A stretch of 15,319 bases of DNA from Methanosarcinales archaeon (GTDB taxonomy: Archaea > Halobacteriota > Syntropharchaeia > Alkanophagales > Methanospirareceae). The DNA is taken from NCBI GenBank assembly GCA_025464275.1, contig JAODGR010000022.1, positions 1,160-16,478 on the forward strand. The letters run 5' to 3'. Made by a program: the position numbers and the translations under genes. The notes below the pieces were generated by a model. It was not told where the DNA came from and did no database searches. It worked only from the letters and a program-made list of their open reading frames with translations. Below are positions 1 through 6,124 of the stretch, in pieces. Numbering within the stretch: the stretch's first letter is position 1; the number at the start of each line of letters is the position of its first letter.

Positions 1-406
1 CAGGTTGACCACACGAGGGACAAGTATTTGGCTGCGCAGCTTGGTTATGGTTAGCTTTTCCCTTGACCTCTTCAGGTCTAACTCCCAAATGCTCCTCGAT
101 CTTATTAAATATACGCCTGAGGTCTCTGGAAGATTGTCCCCAATCAGTAAGGGTTGTTTTCACTTTAGGCTGAATATTCATAGTTACAGCAATTTCCTTA
201 GTATCGGGCACGGGCTGTAGTTCTAAAGAGACATAATTACCGAAGGAGGCAAGGGAAAGCCCAGTAGACGCTGTGATCGTACCCGCATTTTCATCCTTAT
301 TGATCACCTTAATTTTGAGATCCTCTAAAGCCCTGATAATGGCAGAAAAGACTTCTGAAGAATCACCAAGATAGTGTCTCGTTTCGCTAGCACCTTTCAG
401 TCTCAT
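1..406 (-). CDS. Partial unrecognised protein with zinc-ribbon start at the cut end
   Basis: This is an open minus-strand frame of 135 codons that starts at ATG 406-404 and runs off the left edge without a stop. The protein begins MRLKGASETRHYLGDSSEVF. It has an alpha/beta-looking domain (about residues 14-105: helix, several beta strands including a TITASTGLSL stretch, then helix RRIFNKIEEHLG). A polar linker follows, then CPSCGQP at about 129-135, which looks like the first half of a Cys4 zinc ribbon. No signal peptide is visible. Its codon use is more AT-rich than most of the window. It has its own promoter, with the TATA box about 30 bases before the start, so its mRNA probably has almost no leader. 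I do not recognise the family. The zinc ribbon, and any membrane segment, would continue outside the window. Confidence 0.75.
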   Translation of the reverse strand, partial: MRLKGASETRHYLGDSSEVFSAIIRALEDLKIKVINKDENAGTITASTGLSLASFGNYVSLELQPVPDTKEIAVTMNIQPKVKTTLTDWGQSSRDLRRIFNKIEEHLGVRPEEVKGKANHNQAAQPNTCPSCGQP

Positions 407-432
407 TTTATTATACACATAAATTGTTGTGG

Positions 433-447
433 TATTTAAAACTTTCG
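433..447 (-). promoter_or_regulatory. Archaeal BRE/TATA promoter of the left-edge gene
   Basis: Read on the minus strand this is CGAAAGTTTTAAATA: a purine-rich BRE-like stretch followed by a TATA box. The box centre is about 30 bases upstream of the ATG at 406. That places the transcription start within a few bases of the start codon and leaves no room for a ribosome binding site. The surrounding 407-480 is AT-rich, and the rest of the 123-base gap (to 529) shows no other clear signal. Confidence 0.55.
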
Positions 448-529
448 ATTTTTTAATTCACTTTTACATCTTAATCTGCTGAGGATGAATTCCTTTCCTG
501 CCCGTAGCGCGGTGGATGAACGTGCACAA

Positions 530-1534
530 TTAAATACTAACGAGCTCGTACCTCAATTCACCCAGACCCAACCTGTGCGCTTCACGTACCTGGACGGAGG
601 GGTCACCACTGAATTTATCTGCATTTATCAGCTCTATGGTTGCCATATCCAGTGCTACTATGTCCCTTGATGCCAGAACCCCTATGTCCGGGCAGATATA
701 CTCAGGTGCAAATTCGGCACAATCGCAGTACGGTGTGATATCCATCAGGAAATTGAGATACACCAGATTTCTGTAAGGCAGTGCATGAATCACGGTGCTG
801 GCTACTTCCGCAAGCCGCTTCTGCAATTCAGGAGACATATCCGGCGGTGAACTCAATGCCCCGGACTCGCATACCGCAATACATGCGCCACAACCCACAC
901 ATTTATCAAAATTGATTGTATGTGATTCCGTGATTGTGATTGCATCATGCCTGCACGCCTCACGACACTTATCACAGCCGGTACATAAATCTTGGTTCAA
1001 TACCGGCTTTGTCACCTCATGCATGTACTTCTTCGTCCTCTTCGTCACACACCCCATAGCCACGTTCTTTATCGCACCACCGAATGAAGATGCACCGTGA
1101 CCCGTGGCATGGGTGATGACCAGCATGGAATCACTCTCGTATATGTATCTCGCTATCTCCACATGCCCGCTCTCACTCACCGGCACGCCGTCATCCTTCA
1201 ACCCATCTGCTATCAGCACCGGACAGCCCAGAACGGACGGCAGGAAGCCATGAGCAAAGGCGGTCTCATAATAATCCATGGCAGTATACCGCTTCTCCTT
1301 ATAGATGGTCGTGGTATCGGTGACGAAAGGCATCCCTCCGTGCCTCTTTATCGCTTCTATTATCGGCTTCACTCGCTCCGGCTTTATATACGTCCTGTTG
1401 TTGCGTTCTCCCATGTGCATCTTCACCGCAACAATACCGCTCAGCATCCCAATACCCGCTCGGTCAAGCAGTGATTCAAACTTATCCTCCTTATCCACAT
1501 CATCCGCCTTCAGGAAGAAGACCCTGCTCATCAC
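530..1534 (-). CDS. DUF362-family protein with two [4Fe-4S] motifs
   Basis: The 334-residue protein matches the DUF362 architecture: an N-terminal half (MHMGERNN about 39-46, GHGASSFGGAIKNVAMG about 145-161) followed by a bacterial-type ferredoxin module. The module has CTGCDKCREAC (Cys 184, 187, 190, 194) and CVGCGACIAVC (Cys 212, 215, 218, 222), which should bind two [4Fe-4S] clusters. Three more cysteines, at 270, 272 and 281, lie in the C-terminal part and could bind metal. There is no signal peptide, so it is likely cytoplasmic. The family is widespread in anaerobes, and its reaction is not established to my knowledge. Two ATG codons stand in tandem at 1534 and 1531; neither has a good ribosome binding site, so the start is certain only to one codon. 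It follows the aCPSF2 gene after 118 bases, so it may have its own promoter. Confidence 0.9.
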   Translation of the reverse strand: MMSRVFFLKADDVDKEDKFESLLDRAGIGMLSGIVAVKMHMGERNNRTYIKPERVKPIIEAIKRHGGMPFVTDTTTIYKEKRYTAMDYYETAFAHGFLPSVLGCPVLIADGLKDDGVPVSESGHVEIARYIYESDSMLVITHATGHGASSFGGAIKNVAMGCVTKRTKKYMHEVTKPVLNQDLCTGCDKCREACRHDAITITESHTINFDKCVGCGACIAVCESGALSSPPDMSPELQKRLAEVASTVIHALPYRNLVYLNFLMDITPYCDCAEFAPEYICPDIGVLASRDIVALDMATIELINADKFSGDPSVQVREAHRLGLGELRYELVSI

Positions 1535-1540
1535 GACTAA

Positions 1541-1558
1541 ACCACTATTACCACTATT
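1541..1558. repeat. Tandem 9-bp repeat in the leader of the DUF362 gene
   Basis: ACCACTATT occurs twice in direct succession (1541-1549 and 1550-1558), a few bases upstream of the DUF362 start codon at 1534. On the transcribed side it reads AATAGTGGT twice. It occupies the place where a ribosome binding site would be, and it could be an mRNA feature or simple slippage. Confidence 0.6.
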
Positions 1559-1590
1559 CCCAAACCTACAAATTGATAATACCGGACGGT

Positions 1591-1602
1591 GGGTTCGAAC
1601 CC
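1591..1602. repeat. 12-bp perfect palindrome resembling a tRNA T-arm core
   Basis: GGGTTCGAACCC is a perfect palindrome in the 118-base gap between the aCPSF2 and DUF362 genes. It contains the GTTCGAAC core typical of a tRNA T-loop. The flanks do not give a five-pair T-stem on either strand, and no anticodon arm or acceptor stem can be folded around it. It is therefore not an intact tRNA gene. The rest of the gap holds AT-rich stretches (about 1572-1586 and 1614-1630) that could carry a TATA box for the DUF362 gene. Confidence 0.5.
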
Positions 1603-1652
1603 GGGTTAGAGACCTTCACTTTAATTTAACTATTTGACCTAACTTTTTCCCT

Positions 1653-2930
1653 TTACTTTATTATGAATTCTTCTCCATTCTTCGGCGAGATTGCCTCGCA
1701 CCCGAATTCCTCCCTCGTCCATGAGGCGAACTCCACGGTGTTCTCACCATGCACGGGGAATACAATCTCTGTACCAGAGTTGCAGAACCGAGATACCAGC
1801 TCCTTCAGCTCTGAGTCACCGGCATGTGCGGAGAAATCATACTGCTCCACCTTCGCATTCACCTTCACCACCTCACCATTCGTCTCCACACAACCCTGCT
1901 CGAGCAATCGTCTGCCATTTGTACCTTCTATCTGATAGCCGGTGAGCAGTATCTTACTCTTACGGTCTTCGTGTACCTTCTTCAGGTAGTACAGCACCGG
2001 TCCACCATTGAGCATGCCAGCGGTGGTGACAATAACGGAAGGTTCTGCAAGTACTTTCTTCCGCTTCCTCGAGTTCACGAATATGGCATCGCTGAAGGCT
2101 TCATTTAGCGCTTTTGCATCCTTCAAGAATTCCGGATGGTGCTTGAACAGGCTGAATACACTCAGCCCCATCCCGTCTACATAGGGTGTAATCCCGTAGG
2201 AATGGAGGATCATCACTATCTCCTGCGTCCTCCCCACTGCGAAACAGGGTATAATCGCCTTACCGCCGGAATTCACCGTCTCTCTTATGGAATCCACGAA
2301 CTCGCGCTCCTGCTCCCTCCTGTCCATGTGCTCCCTGCCGTAATACGTGCTCTCTATCATCAGTATATCAGACCGTGGGAATTCAGCAGGCTGAGCGCTA
2401 TTTATCAGGCGAGTCTCACCCAATTTTATATCGCCTGTGTAGAAGAGACTTATATCCTCGCTCTCTTTCCTCAGGTATACAGAAGAACTGCCAGGTATAT
2501 GCCCCGCATTGAATAGACGTACCTCATAGCCCGCATCATAATCTGAACCATCCAGTATAATTCGCTCACCATAATTCACCGGGTGAGTATGCCTGTCCAT
2601 CCTCCGGATATTATCCTCGTCAAAGAAGCAAAAACCCTGCTCCTTACCCACCTTTATCGTATCCCTGCTCAATAGCTGAGCCAAATCCCTCGTCACCGGG
2701 GTGAGATATACTTCGGGCACTCGCTTCTTGTTCGCAGGCATTAAACTCGGTACCATGCCCGAATGGTCGAGATGTGCATGGGATACGATGACCGACTTGG
2801 GAAACGGACCATCCAGAGGTACCTCCGGTGGTTCAGAAGGTCTGATCCCATAATCCATAACCACCTTATCATCAATCAGTATCGCCGAGCGACCGATCTC
2901 ATTGCAACCACCGAGAAACTTTATCTTCAT
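1653..2930 (-). CDS. aCPSF2-type metallo-beta-lactamase/beta-CASP ribonuclease
   Basis: The 425-residue protein has the full metallo-beta-lactamase signature: HAHLDH at 51-56, GHIPGSS with His144, and TGD with Asp167. It also has the beta-CASP motifs: Glu193 in IEST, His369 in SAHA and His394 in VHGE. It lacks the N-terminal KH domains of aCPSF1, and its length of about 420 residues fits the shorter archaeal aCPSF2 group. Such enzymes are zinc-dependent RNA nucleases (endo- and/or 5'-3' exonuclease) acting in mRNA processing or decay in the cytoplasm. The gene starts 9 bases after the S3Ae stop on the same strand, so it is probably co-transcribed with a ribosomal protein gene. All expected metal ligands are present. 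A separate aRNase J assignment is less likely but cannot be excluded by eye. Confidence 0.92.
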   Translation of the reverse strand: MKIKFLGGCNEIGRSAILIDDKVVMDYGIRPSEPPEVPLDGPFPKSVIVSHAHLDHSGMVPSLMPANKKRVPEVYLTPVTRDLAQLLSRDTIKVGKEQGFCFFDEDNIRRMDRHTHPVNYGERIILDGSDYDAGYEVRLFNAGHIPGSSSVYLRKESEDISLFYTGDIKLGETRLINSAQPAEFPRSDILMIESTYYGREHMDRREQEREFVDSIRETVNSGGKAIIPCFAVGRTQEIVMILHSYGITPYVDGMGLSVFSLFKHHPEFLKDAKALNEAFSDAIFVNSRKRKKVLAEPSVIVTTAGMLNGGPVLYYLKKVHEDRKSKILLTGYQIEGTNGRRLLEQGCVETNGEVVKVNAKVEQYDFSAHAGDSELKELVSRFCNSGTEIVFPVHGENTVEFASWTREEFGCEAISPKNGEEFIIK

Positions 2931-2939
2931 ATCCCTATC

Positions 2940-3530
2940 TTATCTCCCCTTCTCTTCCATGCCATAGCATTCAGTCTTTGTTATCTCTACCCGTCTCAAC
3001 GGGTATATCTTCTTCGCAACTTTGTATATATCGGAGGATAATTTACCCAGTATTATCTCCTGCACATACTTATTCAATTCCAACATCTTCGCTCTATTTA
3101 TAATTATCTCTTCCATCATCTTCCTTATCTGCTTCACCTGTGCCTCACTCGCCTTCTTCAGTGTGAAGCAGGAGGTTTTCACTCGCATCTTCTCTCCATC
3201 TTTCGTTATCACATCCACGGCGGAATCAATCTTGGAGATGCCCTTCCTCGCCAGACTCCGCAGGTAGCCAGGGTCTATCCTGTGCCCTATGAACCTGGTA
3301 TAAGCCGTGGTATGGTCCACATCCTCAATCTCGAGTAGCAACTTCAGATTTGTATTCTTTATCATCTTACCCGTAAGGTCACCCAGAGTCATCTCAACCC
3401 GTCTGCCTATCAGTTTCGAAGGCTCATCTGCTATCGCCTCTCCCGCGTACACCTCACCGAACATCTTCGGTGCCAGAACTGTATACCATTGCTTTGATTT
3501 CCATTTATCTTTCGGTCTCCTGTGTACCAG
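2940..3530 (-). CDS. rps3ae: Ribosomal protein eS1 (S3Ae), small subunit; non-canonical start
   Basis: This is archaeal/eukaryotic small-subunit ribosomal protein eS1 (S3Ae). Recognisable segments include MFGEVYAGEAIADEPSKLIG, GRRVEMTLGDLTG, a stretch around YTRFIGHR, and the C-terminal KKIYPLRRVEITKTE. The first in-frame ATG is at 3464. Translation of the bases upstream of it gives RRPKDKWKSKQWYTVLAPK, the conserved S3Ae N-terminus, so the gene must start earlier. Between 3464 and the in-frame TGA at 3539-3537 there is no ATG, GTG or TTG. The only near-start codon is CTG at 3530-3528, with GAGGAG ending 11 bases and GAGG ending 4 bases upstream. I set the start there (196 residues). The alternative is a GTG at 3540 joined by a one-base frameshift. 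The gene lies 85 bases after purQ and is followed after 9 bases by the aCPSF2 gene. Confidence 0.88.
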   Translation of the reverse strand: MVHRRPKDKWKSKQWYTVLAPKMFGEVYAGEAIADEPSKLIGRRVEMTLGDLTGKMIKNTNLKLLLEIEDVDHTTAYTRFIGHRIDPGYLRSLARKGISKIDSAVDVITKDGEKMRVKTSCFTLKKASEAQVKQIRKMMEEIIINRAKMLELNKYVQEIILGKLSSDIYKVAKKIYPLRRVEITKTECYGMEEKGR

Positions 3531-3615
3531 TTGTCCTCACACTCCTCTTCCTTTTCCTTGGTATTGATGACCTCGACCTTTGTCCTGTCTATACTGTTTC
3601 TCTTAATGGAAGTGA

Positions 3616-4500
3616 TTATATATAAACATGAGCCTGGAGATGATTCAGGATGGACTCAAATATCCGCTCACCATCGCCGTACACCTCCCCCATCCCCCTC
3701 ATCCTCCTCCCCCGCTTCCTCCTCCACCACTCAGCATCCAGGTATGAATAAAATGCCCGCTCGGGATGCGGCATTAAACCCATGATATTACCCTCGGGAT
3801 TGCAAATTGCAGCAATATTGCTGACAGAGCCGTTAGGATTCCATGGATAGGATGCATAATCCCCCGCAGGGTCTACATACCGGAACACTATCTGGTCGTT
3901 ATCTTCCATCTGCTGTATATACCTCTCATCCGCGAGGAAGAACCTGCCTTCTGCATGTGCACATGGCATCTTCAATACGGCACCCTCCTCTATACCCCGG
4001 GTGAAGATGCACTTGCCACGATTCTCATGCTTTAAGAGTGTGGGACGACATTCGAACCTTGCAGAGCTGTTCGTGGTCAATGCTGCTGCTGCCCGTTCAC
4101 CTTCACCGGTGCCAGTACCGGTACTGGTAGTGGTACCGGTACTGGTAGTGGTACTGATACCGGGAAGCAATCCGAGTTCAACCAGTACCTGGAAGCCGTT
4201 GCATATCCCCAGTACGGGCTTCCCTTCTCCTATGAACTCTTCCATCTCCTCGCTCAGATTGCCTCTCAATCGTGCCGCGAATATCGCACCTGCACGTACA
4301 TAATCGCCGGCGGAGAAGCCTCCTGGAATCACCAGGAGGTGGTAATCTGCGAGATTACGCCTCTCTCGCTCTGATACCGCGCCCGTCAATTGCTTGAGAT
4401 GCACCACCTCAGCATGGGCGCCCAGGCGATTGAAAGCGAGAGCGGTCTCCAATTCGCAATTCGTACCTTCTATTCGGAGTATACATACCTTAACTCTCAT
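3616..4500 (-). CDS. purQ: Phosphoribosylformylglycinamidine synthase subunit PurQ (glutaminase)
   Basis: PurQ is the class I glutamine amidotransferase that supplies ammonia to PurL for converting FGAR to FGAM in purine synthesis. Visible motifs are RIEGTNCE near the N-terminus, PGGFSAGDYVRAG (59-71), the nucleophile Cys100 in GICNGFQ, and the catalytic pair in PHPE (His245, Glu247). I start it at ATG 4500-4498 (MRVKVCILRIEGTN). An upstream in-frame ATG at 4536 would add 12 unconserved residues and overlap DUF167 further. At 294 residues it is longer than usual because of a Thr/Ser/Gly-rich insert at about 115-145, encoded by a tandem repeat, and an Arg-rich stretch at about 260-268. It overlaps the DUF167 gene by 11 bases, indicating one transcript. 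purS and purL are not in the window. Confidence 0.95.
   Translation of the reverse strand: MRVKVCILRIEGTNCELETALAFNRLGAHAEVVHLKQLTGAVSERERRNLADYHLLVIPGGFSAGDYVRAGAIFAARLRGNLSEEMEEFIGEGKPVLGICNGFQVLVELGLLPGISTTTSTGTTTSTGTGTGEGERAAAALTTNSSARFECRPTLLKHENRGKCIFTRGIEEGAVLKMPCAHAEGRFFLADERYIQQMEDNDQIVFRYVDPAGDYASYPWNPNGSVSNIAAICNPEGNIMGLMPHPERAFYSYLDAEWWRRKRGRRMRGMGEVYGDGERIFESILNHLQAHVYI
4117..4152. repeat. 18-bp in-frame minisatellite inside purQ
   Basis: Two identical 18-base units (ACCGGTACTGGTAGTGGT on the plus strand) lie at 4117-4134 and 4135-4152, with degenerate partial units on both sides. On the coding strand each unit encodes TTTSTG, giving a low-complexity Thr/Ser/Gly loop that follows the ELGLLPG segment of PurQ. 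The unit length is a multiple of three, so copy-number changes keep the reading frame. Confidence 0.9.
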
Positions 4501-4714
4501 CCTCGATCTCCACCACTTTCCGCCTGCTCTTCGCACCTGCTATCAGTTTTACAGTGGCATTGAAGTGCTTCTCAAGGAGTTTAATCACTGCCCTGTTCGC
4601 TCTGCCCTTCTCCGGCGAGGCTTTCACTCGCACTATCAACCCCTCCGGCTCATCCTCTATCACCTCATCCCTGCTCGAATTTGGGATGACTCTTATCTCT
4701 ATTCTTCTATTCAT
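4490..4714 (-). CDS. DUF167/YggU-family small protein
   Basis: The 74-residue protein MNRRIEIRVIPNSSRDEVIE... has the DUF167 (YggU-like) pattern: a VRVKASPEKGRANRAVIKLL core (about 28-47), then a beta strand and the SRRKVVEI end. The biochemical role of the family is not established. The start at ATG 4714-4712 fits the family N-terminus. The frame stays open upstream for about 105 codons, but that part is antisense to the acylphosphatase gene and has no conserved character, so it is excluded. No ribosome binding site is visible. TATA-like CTATATC sequences at about 4728-4742 suggest a leaderless or short-leader mRNA. Its last 11 bases overlap the start of purQ. Confidence 0.88.
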   Translation of the reverse strand: MNRRIEIRVIPNSSRDEVIEDEPEGLIVRVKASPEKGRANRAVIKLLEKHFNATVKLIAGAKSRRKVVEIEDES

Positions 4715-4813
4715 TGATTTATAGAGGATATAGATATAGGATAGGATAAGAATAGGCTGCAATACAGGATGAAGGACAGTGCCAGCGAGGGTGAAGAAGT
4801 GGGAGGGATAAAA

Positions 4814-5122
4814 ATGGATAGAGGGGAGGATGAGCCGGCAATGGCGAAGGTGAGGGCACATGTCTTCATAAGGGGGCGAGTACAGGGTGTACTCTTCCGG
4901 TCTACGACGCGTGAGGAGGCGAATTTGAGGGGTGTGAAAGGCTGGGTGAGGAACCTTGAGGATGGCAGGGTAGAAGCGGTCTTCGAGGGAGACAGGAATA
5001 AGGTGGATGAACTGATTGAATTCTGCCACTATGGACCACCGGCAGCGAAAGTATCATCGGTGGAAGTGAAATGGGAGCCCTATACAGGCGAGTTTAAGTC
5101 ATTCTACATTCGCTACCGGTAG
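4814..5122 (+). CDS. Acylphosphatase
   Basis: Acylphosphatase hydrolyses carboxyl-phosphate bonds such as that of acetyl phosphate. The protein is 102 residues from this start. It has the family signature GRVQGVLFR, with catalytic Arg29, followed by GVKGWVRNLEDGRVEAVFEG, with catalytic Asn47. The C-terminal strand ends KSFYIRYR. I chose ATG 4814 because GGAGG at 4802-4806 lies seven bases upstream. ATG 4841 (MAKVRAHVF) would give the compact family length of about 92 residues and is possible. An earlier ATG at 4769 adds an acidic stretch with no support. The gene diverges from DUF167 and its 3' end overlaps the end of the convergent cohesin-protein gene by 29 bases. It appears to be a cytoplasmic single-domain enzyme. 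Confidence 0.93.
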   Translation: MDRGEDEPAMAKVRAHVFIRGRVQGVLFRSTTREEANLRGVKGWVRNLEDGRVEAVFEGDRNKVDELIEFCHYGPPAAKVSSVEVKWEPYTGEFKSFYIRYR

Positions 5123-6104
5123 ACACGGAGTAGAGTTTGATTGCTGGTATCCAGTCGGAGCGGGCATACAGATTACCATCGGCATCACGGAAGGAGGTGC
5201 AATTGATGGTCCCATACCGGTTTGTGAATGTATGGCGATGGATTATGCGGGGATATGAGCCAGTGCGTATGTAGTAGTGGTAAGTGTGCCCGGCAATGAG
5301 AGAGAAGGGGTAAGGGAATTCAACGACGTGCCAGTCGTTCCCACCATACCCGGTCCACTTAGCGGTTATGCACCAGGATGAATTCCACAGTGTTATCTCT
5401 TCAGTGTGTCCGCCCGTACCCGGGCAGGGATAAGTATAGAGCCTGGATATGCCGCTTATCGTTACAGAGGGTGTGATTGTACCCGTATGAACTCCCGGAA
5501 TACTCGGATAACCACCCGGAGCGGTGATGAATGATGTCGGGATGACCTTTATCCTTCCATCAACCGTGAAGAATGGCAAATCCTCATTCTCTACACCCTT
5601 CAACTCCACATCGGATAATTCCAGTATAGAGGTGCCGAAGTTGGTAGAGTTTGCTCCCATGGTGATGTAAGCAAATACACCACGGGATGTTACCCCTCTC
5701 TCGTCACTGAATAACCCGGTTATGGTAACTTTGTTGTACTCCACGACGTAAGCGAAAGAGGCTTTTGGCGTGAATAACTCCCCTTCTCCTACTTCCACGA
5801 TATAGAATAAGGAAGGGTCAAAGTGCAGCTCCAGTTTCACACTCTTTATTGGCTCATGCTCATCCGGAATAGCAACGATCTTAACGCGGAAGGTCTCACC
5901 AGAGCGAACAGTGCCTTCAACTGGAGAGACAATGAAGAACGCCGTGCTGCTATCACCGGCATGGAATATAGGAGAAGAGAGGGTGATAGAGGGTGATGGT
6001 GATGGTCCGGCTACCACTGCTACTGCTATTGCTGCTGCTATTACTATGGGTAGTGATAATGCCACGAATGTAACAGCTGTGATGGATCCCGTCTTCACCG
6101 GCAT
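5094..6104 (-). CDS. Secreted cohesin-domain protein with C-terminal beta domain
   Basis: The 336-residue protein starts with a signal peptide or anchor: MPVKTG, then a hydrophobic run at about 8-33 (VTFVALSLPIVIAAAIAVAV), then a PSPSPS linker. Residues about 58-188 look like a cohesin module: SGETFRVKI, KLELHFDPSLF and IVEVGEGELF match the strands and the FDPS turn of cohesins, and VDGRIKV closes the domain. Residues about 208-325 form a second, beta-rich domain (ITLWNSSWCITAKWTGYGG, HYYIRTGSYP, DWIPAIKLY) of a kind that I recall from cell-surface proteins of methanogens and ANME archaea. Cysteines at 227, 245, 302 and 333 could form disulphides. Candidate N-glycosylation sites are at NST 152, NSS 241 and NCT 301. 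It begins 20 bases after the membrane-protein gene upstream. No dockerin is visible in the window. The ligand is unknown. Confidence 0.85.
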   Translation of the reverse strand: MPVKTGSITAVTFVALSLPIVIAAAIAVAVVAGPSPSPSITLSSPIFHAGDSSTAFFIVSPVEGTVRSGETFRVKIVAIPDEHEPIKSVKLELHFDPSLFYIVEVGEGELFTPKASFAYVVEYNKVTITGLFSDERGVTSRGVFAYITMGANSTNFGTSILELSDVELKGVENEDLPFFTVDGRIKVIPTSFITAPGGYPSIPGVHTGTITPSVTISGISRLYTYPCPGTGGHTEEITLWNSSWCITAKWTGYGGNDWHVVEFPYPFSLIAGHTYHYYIRTGSYPRIIHRHTFTNRYGTINCTSFRDADGNLYARSDWIPAIKLYSVSTGSECRMT

Positions 6105-6124
6105 TTCGGTTCTTTATTTTTTTA

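Noticed and set aside
1097..1474. Plus-strand open frame opposite the DUF362 gene
   Set aside because: The minus strand encodes a full DUF362 protein with intact cluster motifs; the plus frame has no recognisable features.
1560..1640. Complete tRNA gene around the GTTCGAAC motif
   Set aside because: The T-stem has mismatches on both strands and no anticodon or acceptor arm could be folded.
2940..3464. S3Ae starting at the first ATG (3464)
   Set aside because: It would remove the conserved KDKWKSKQWYTVLAPK segment that is clearly encoded in the same frame just upstream.
4715..5029. Open frame extending the DUF167 gene upstream by about 105 codons on the minus strand
   Set aside because: It is antisense to the acylphosphatase gene, has composition typical of a shadow frame (many His, Pro, Tyr, Leu), and DUF167 proteins normally begin near MNRRIEIRVIPN.
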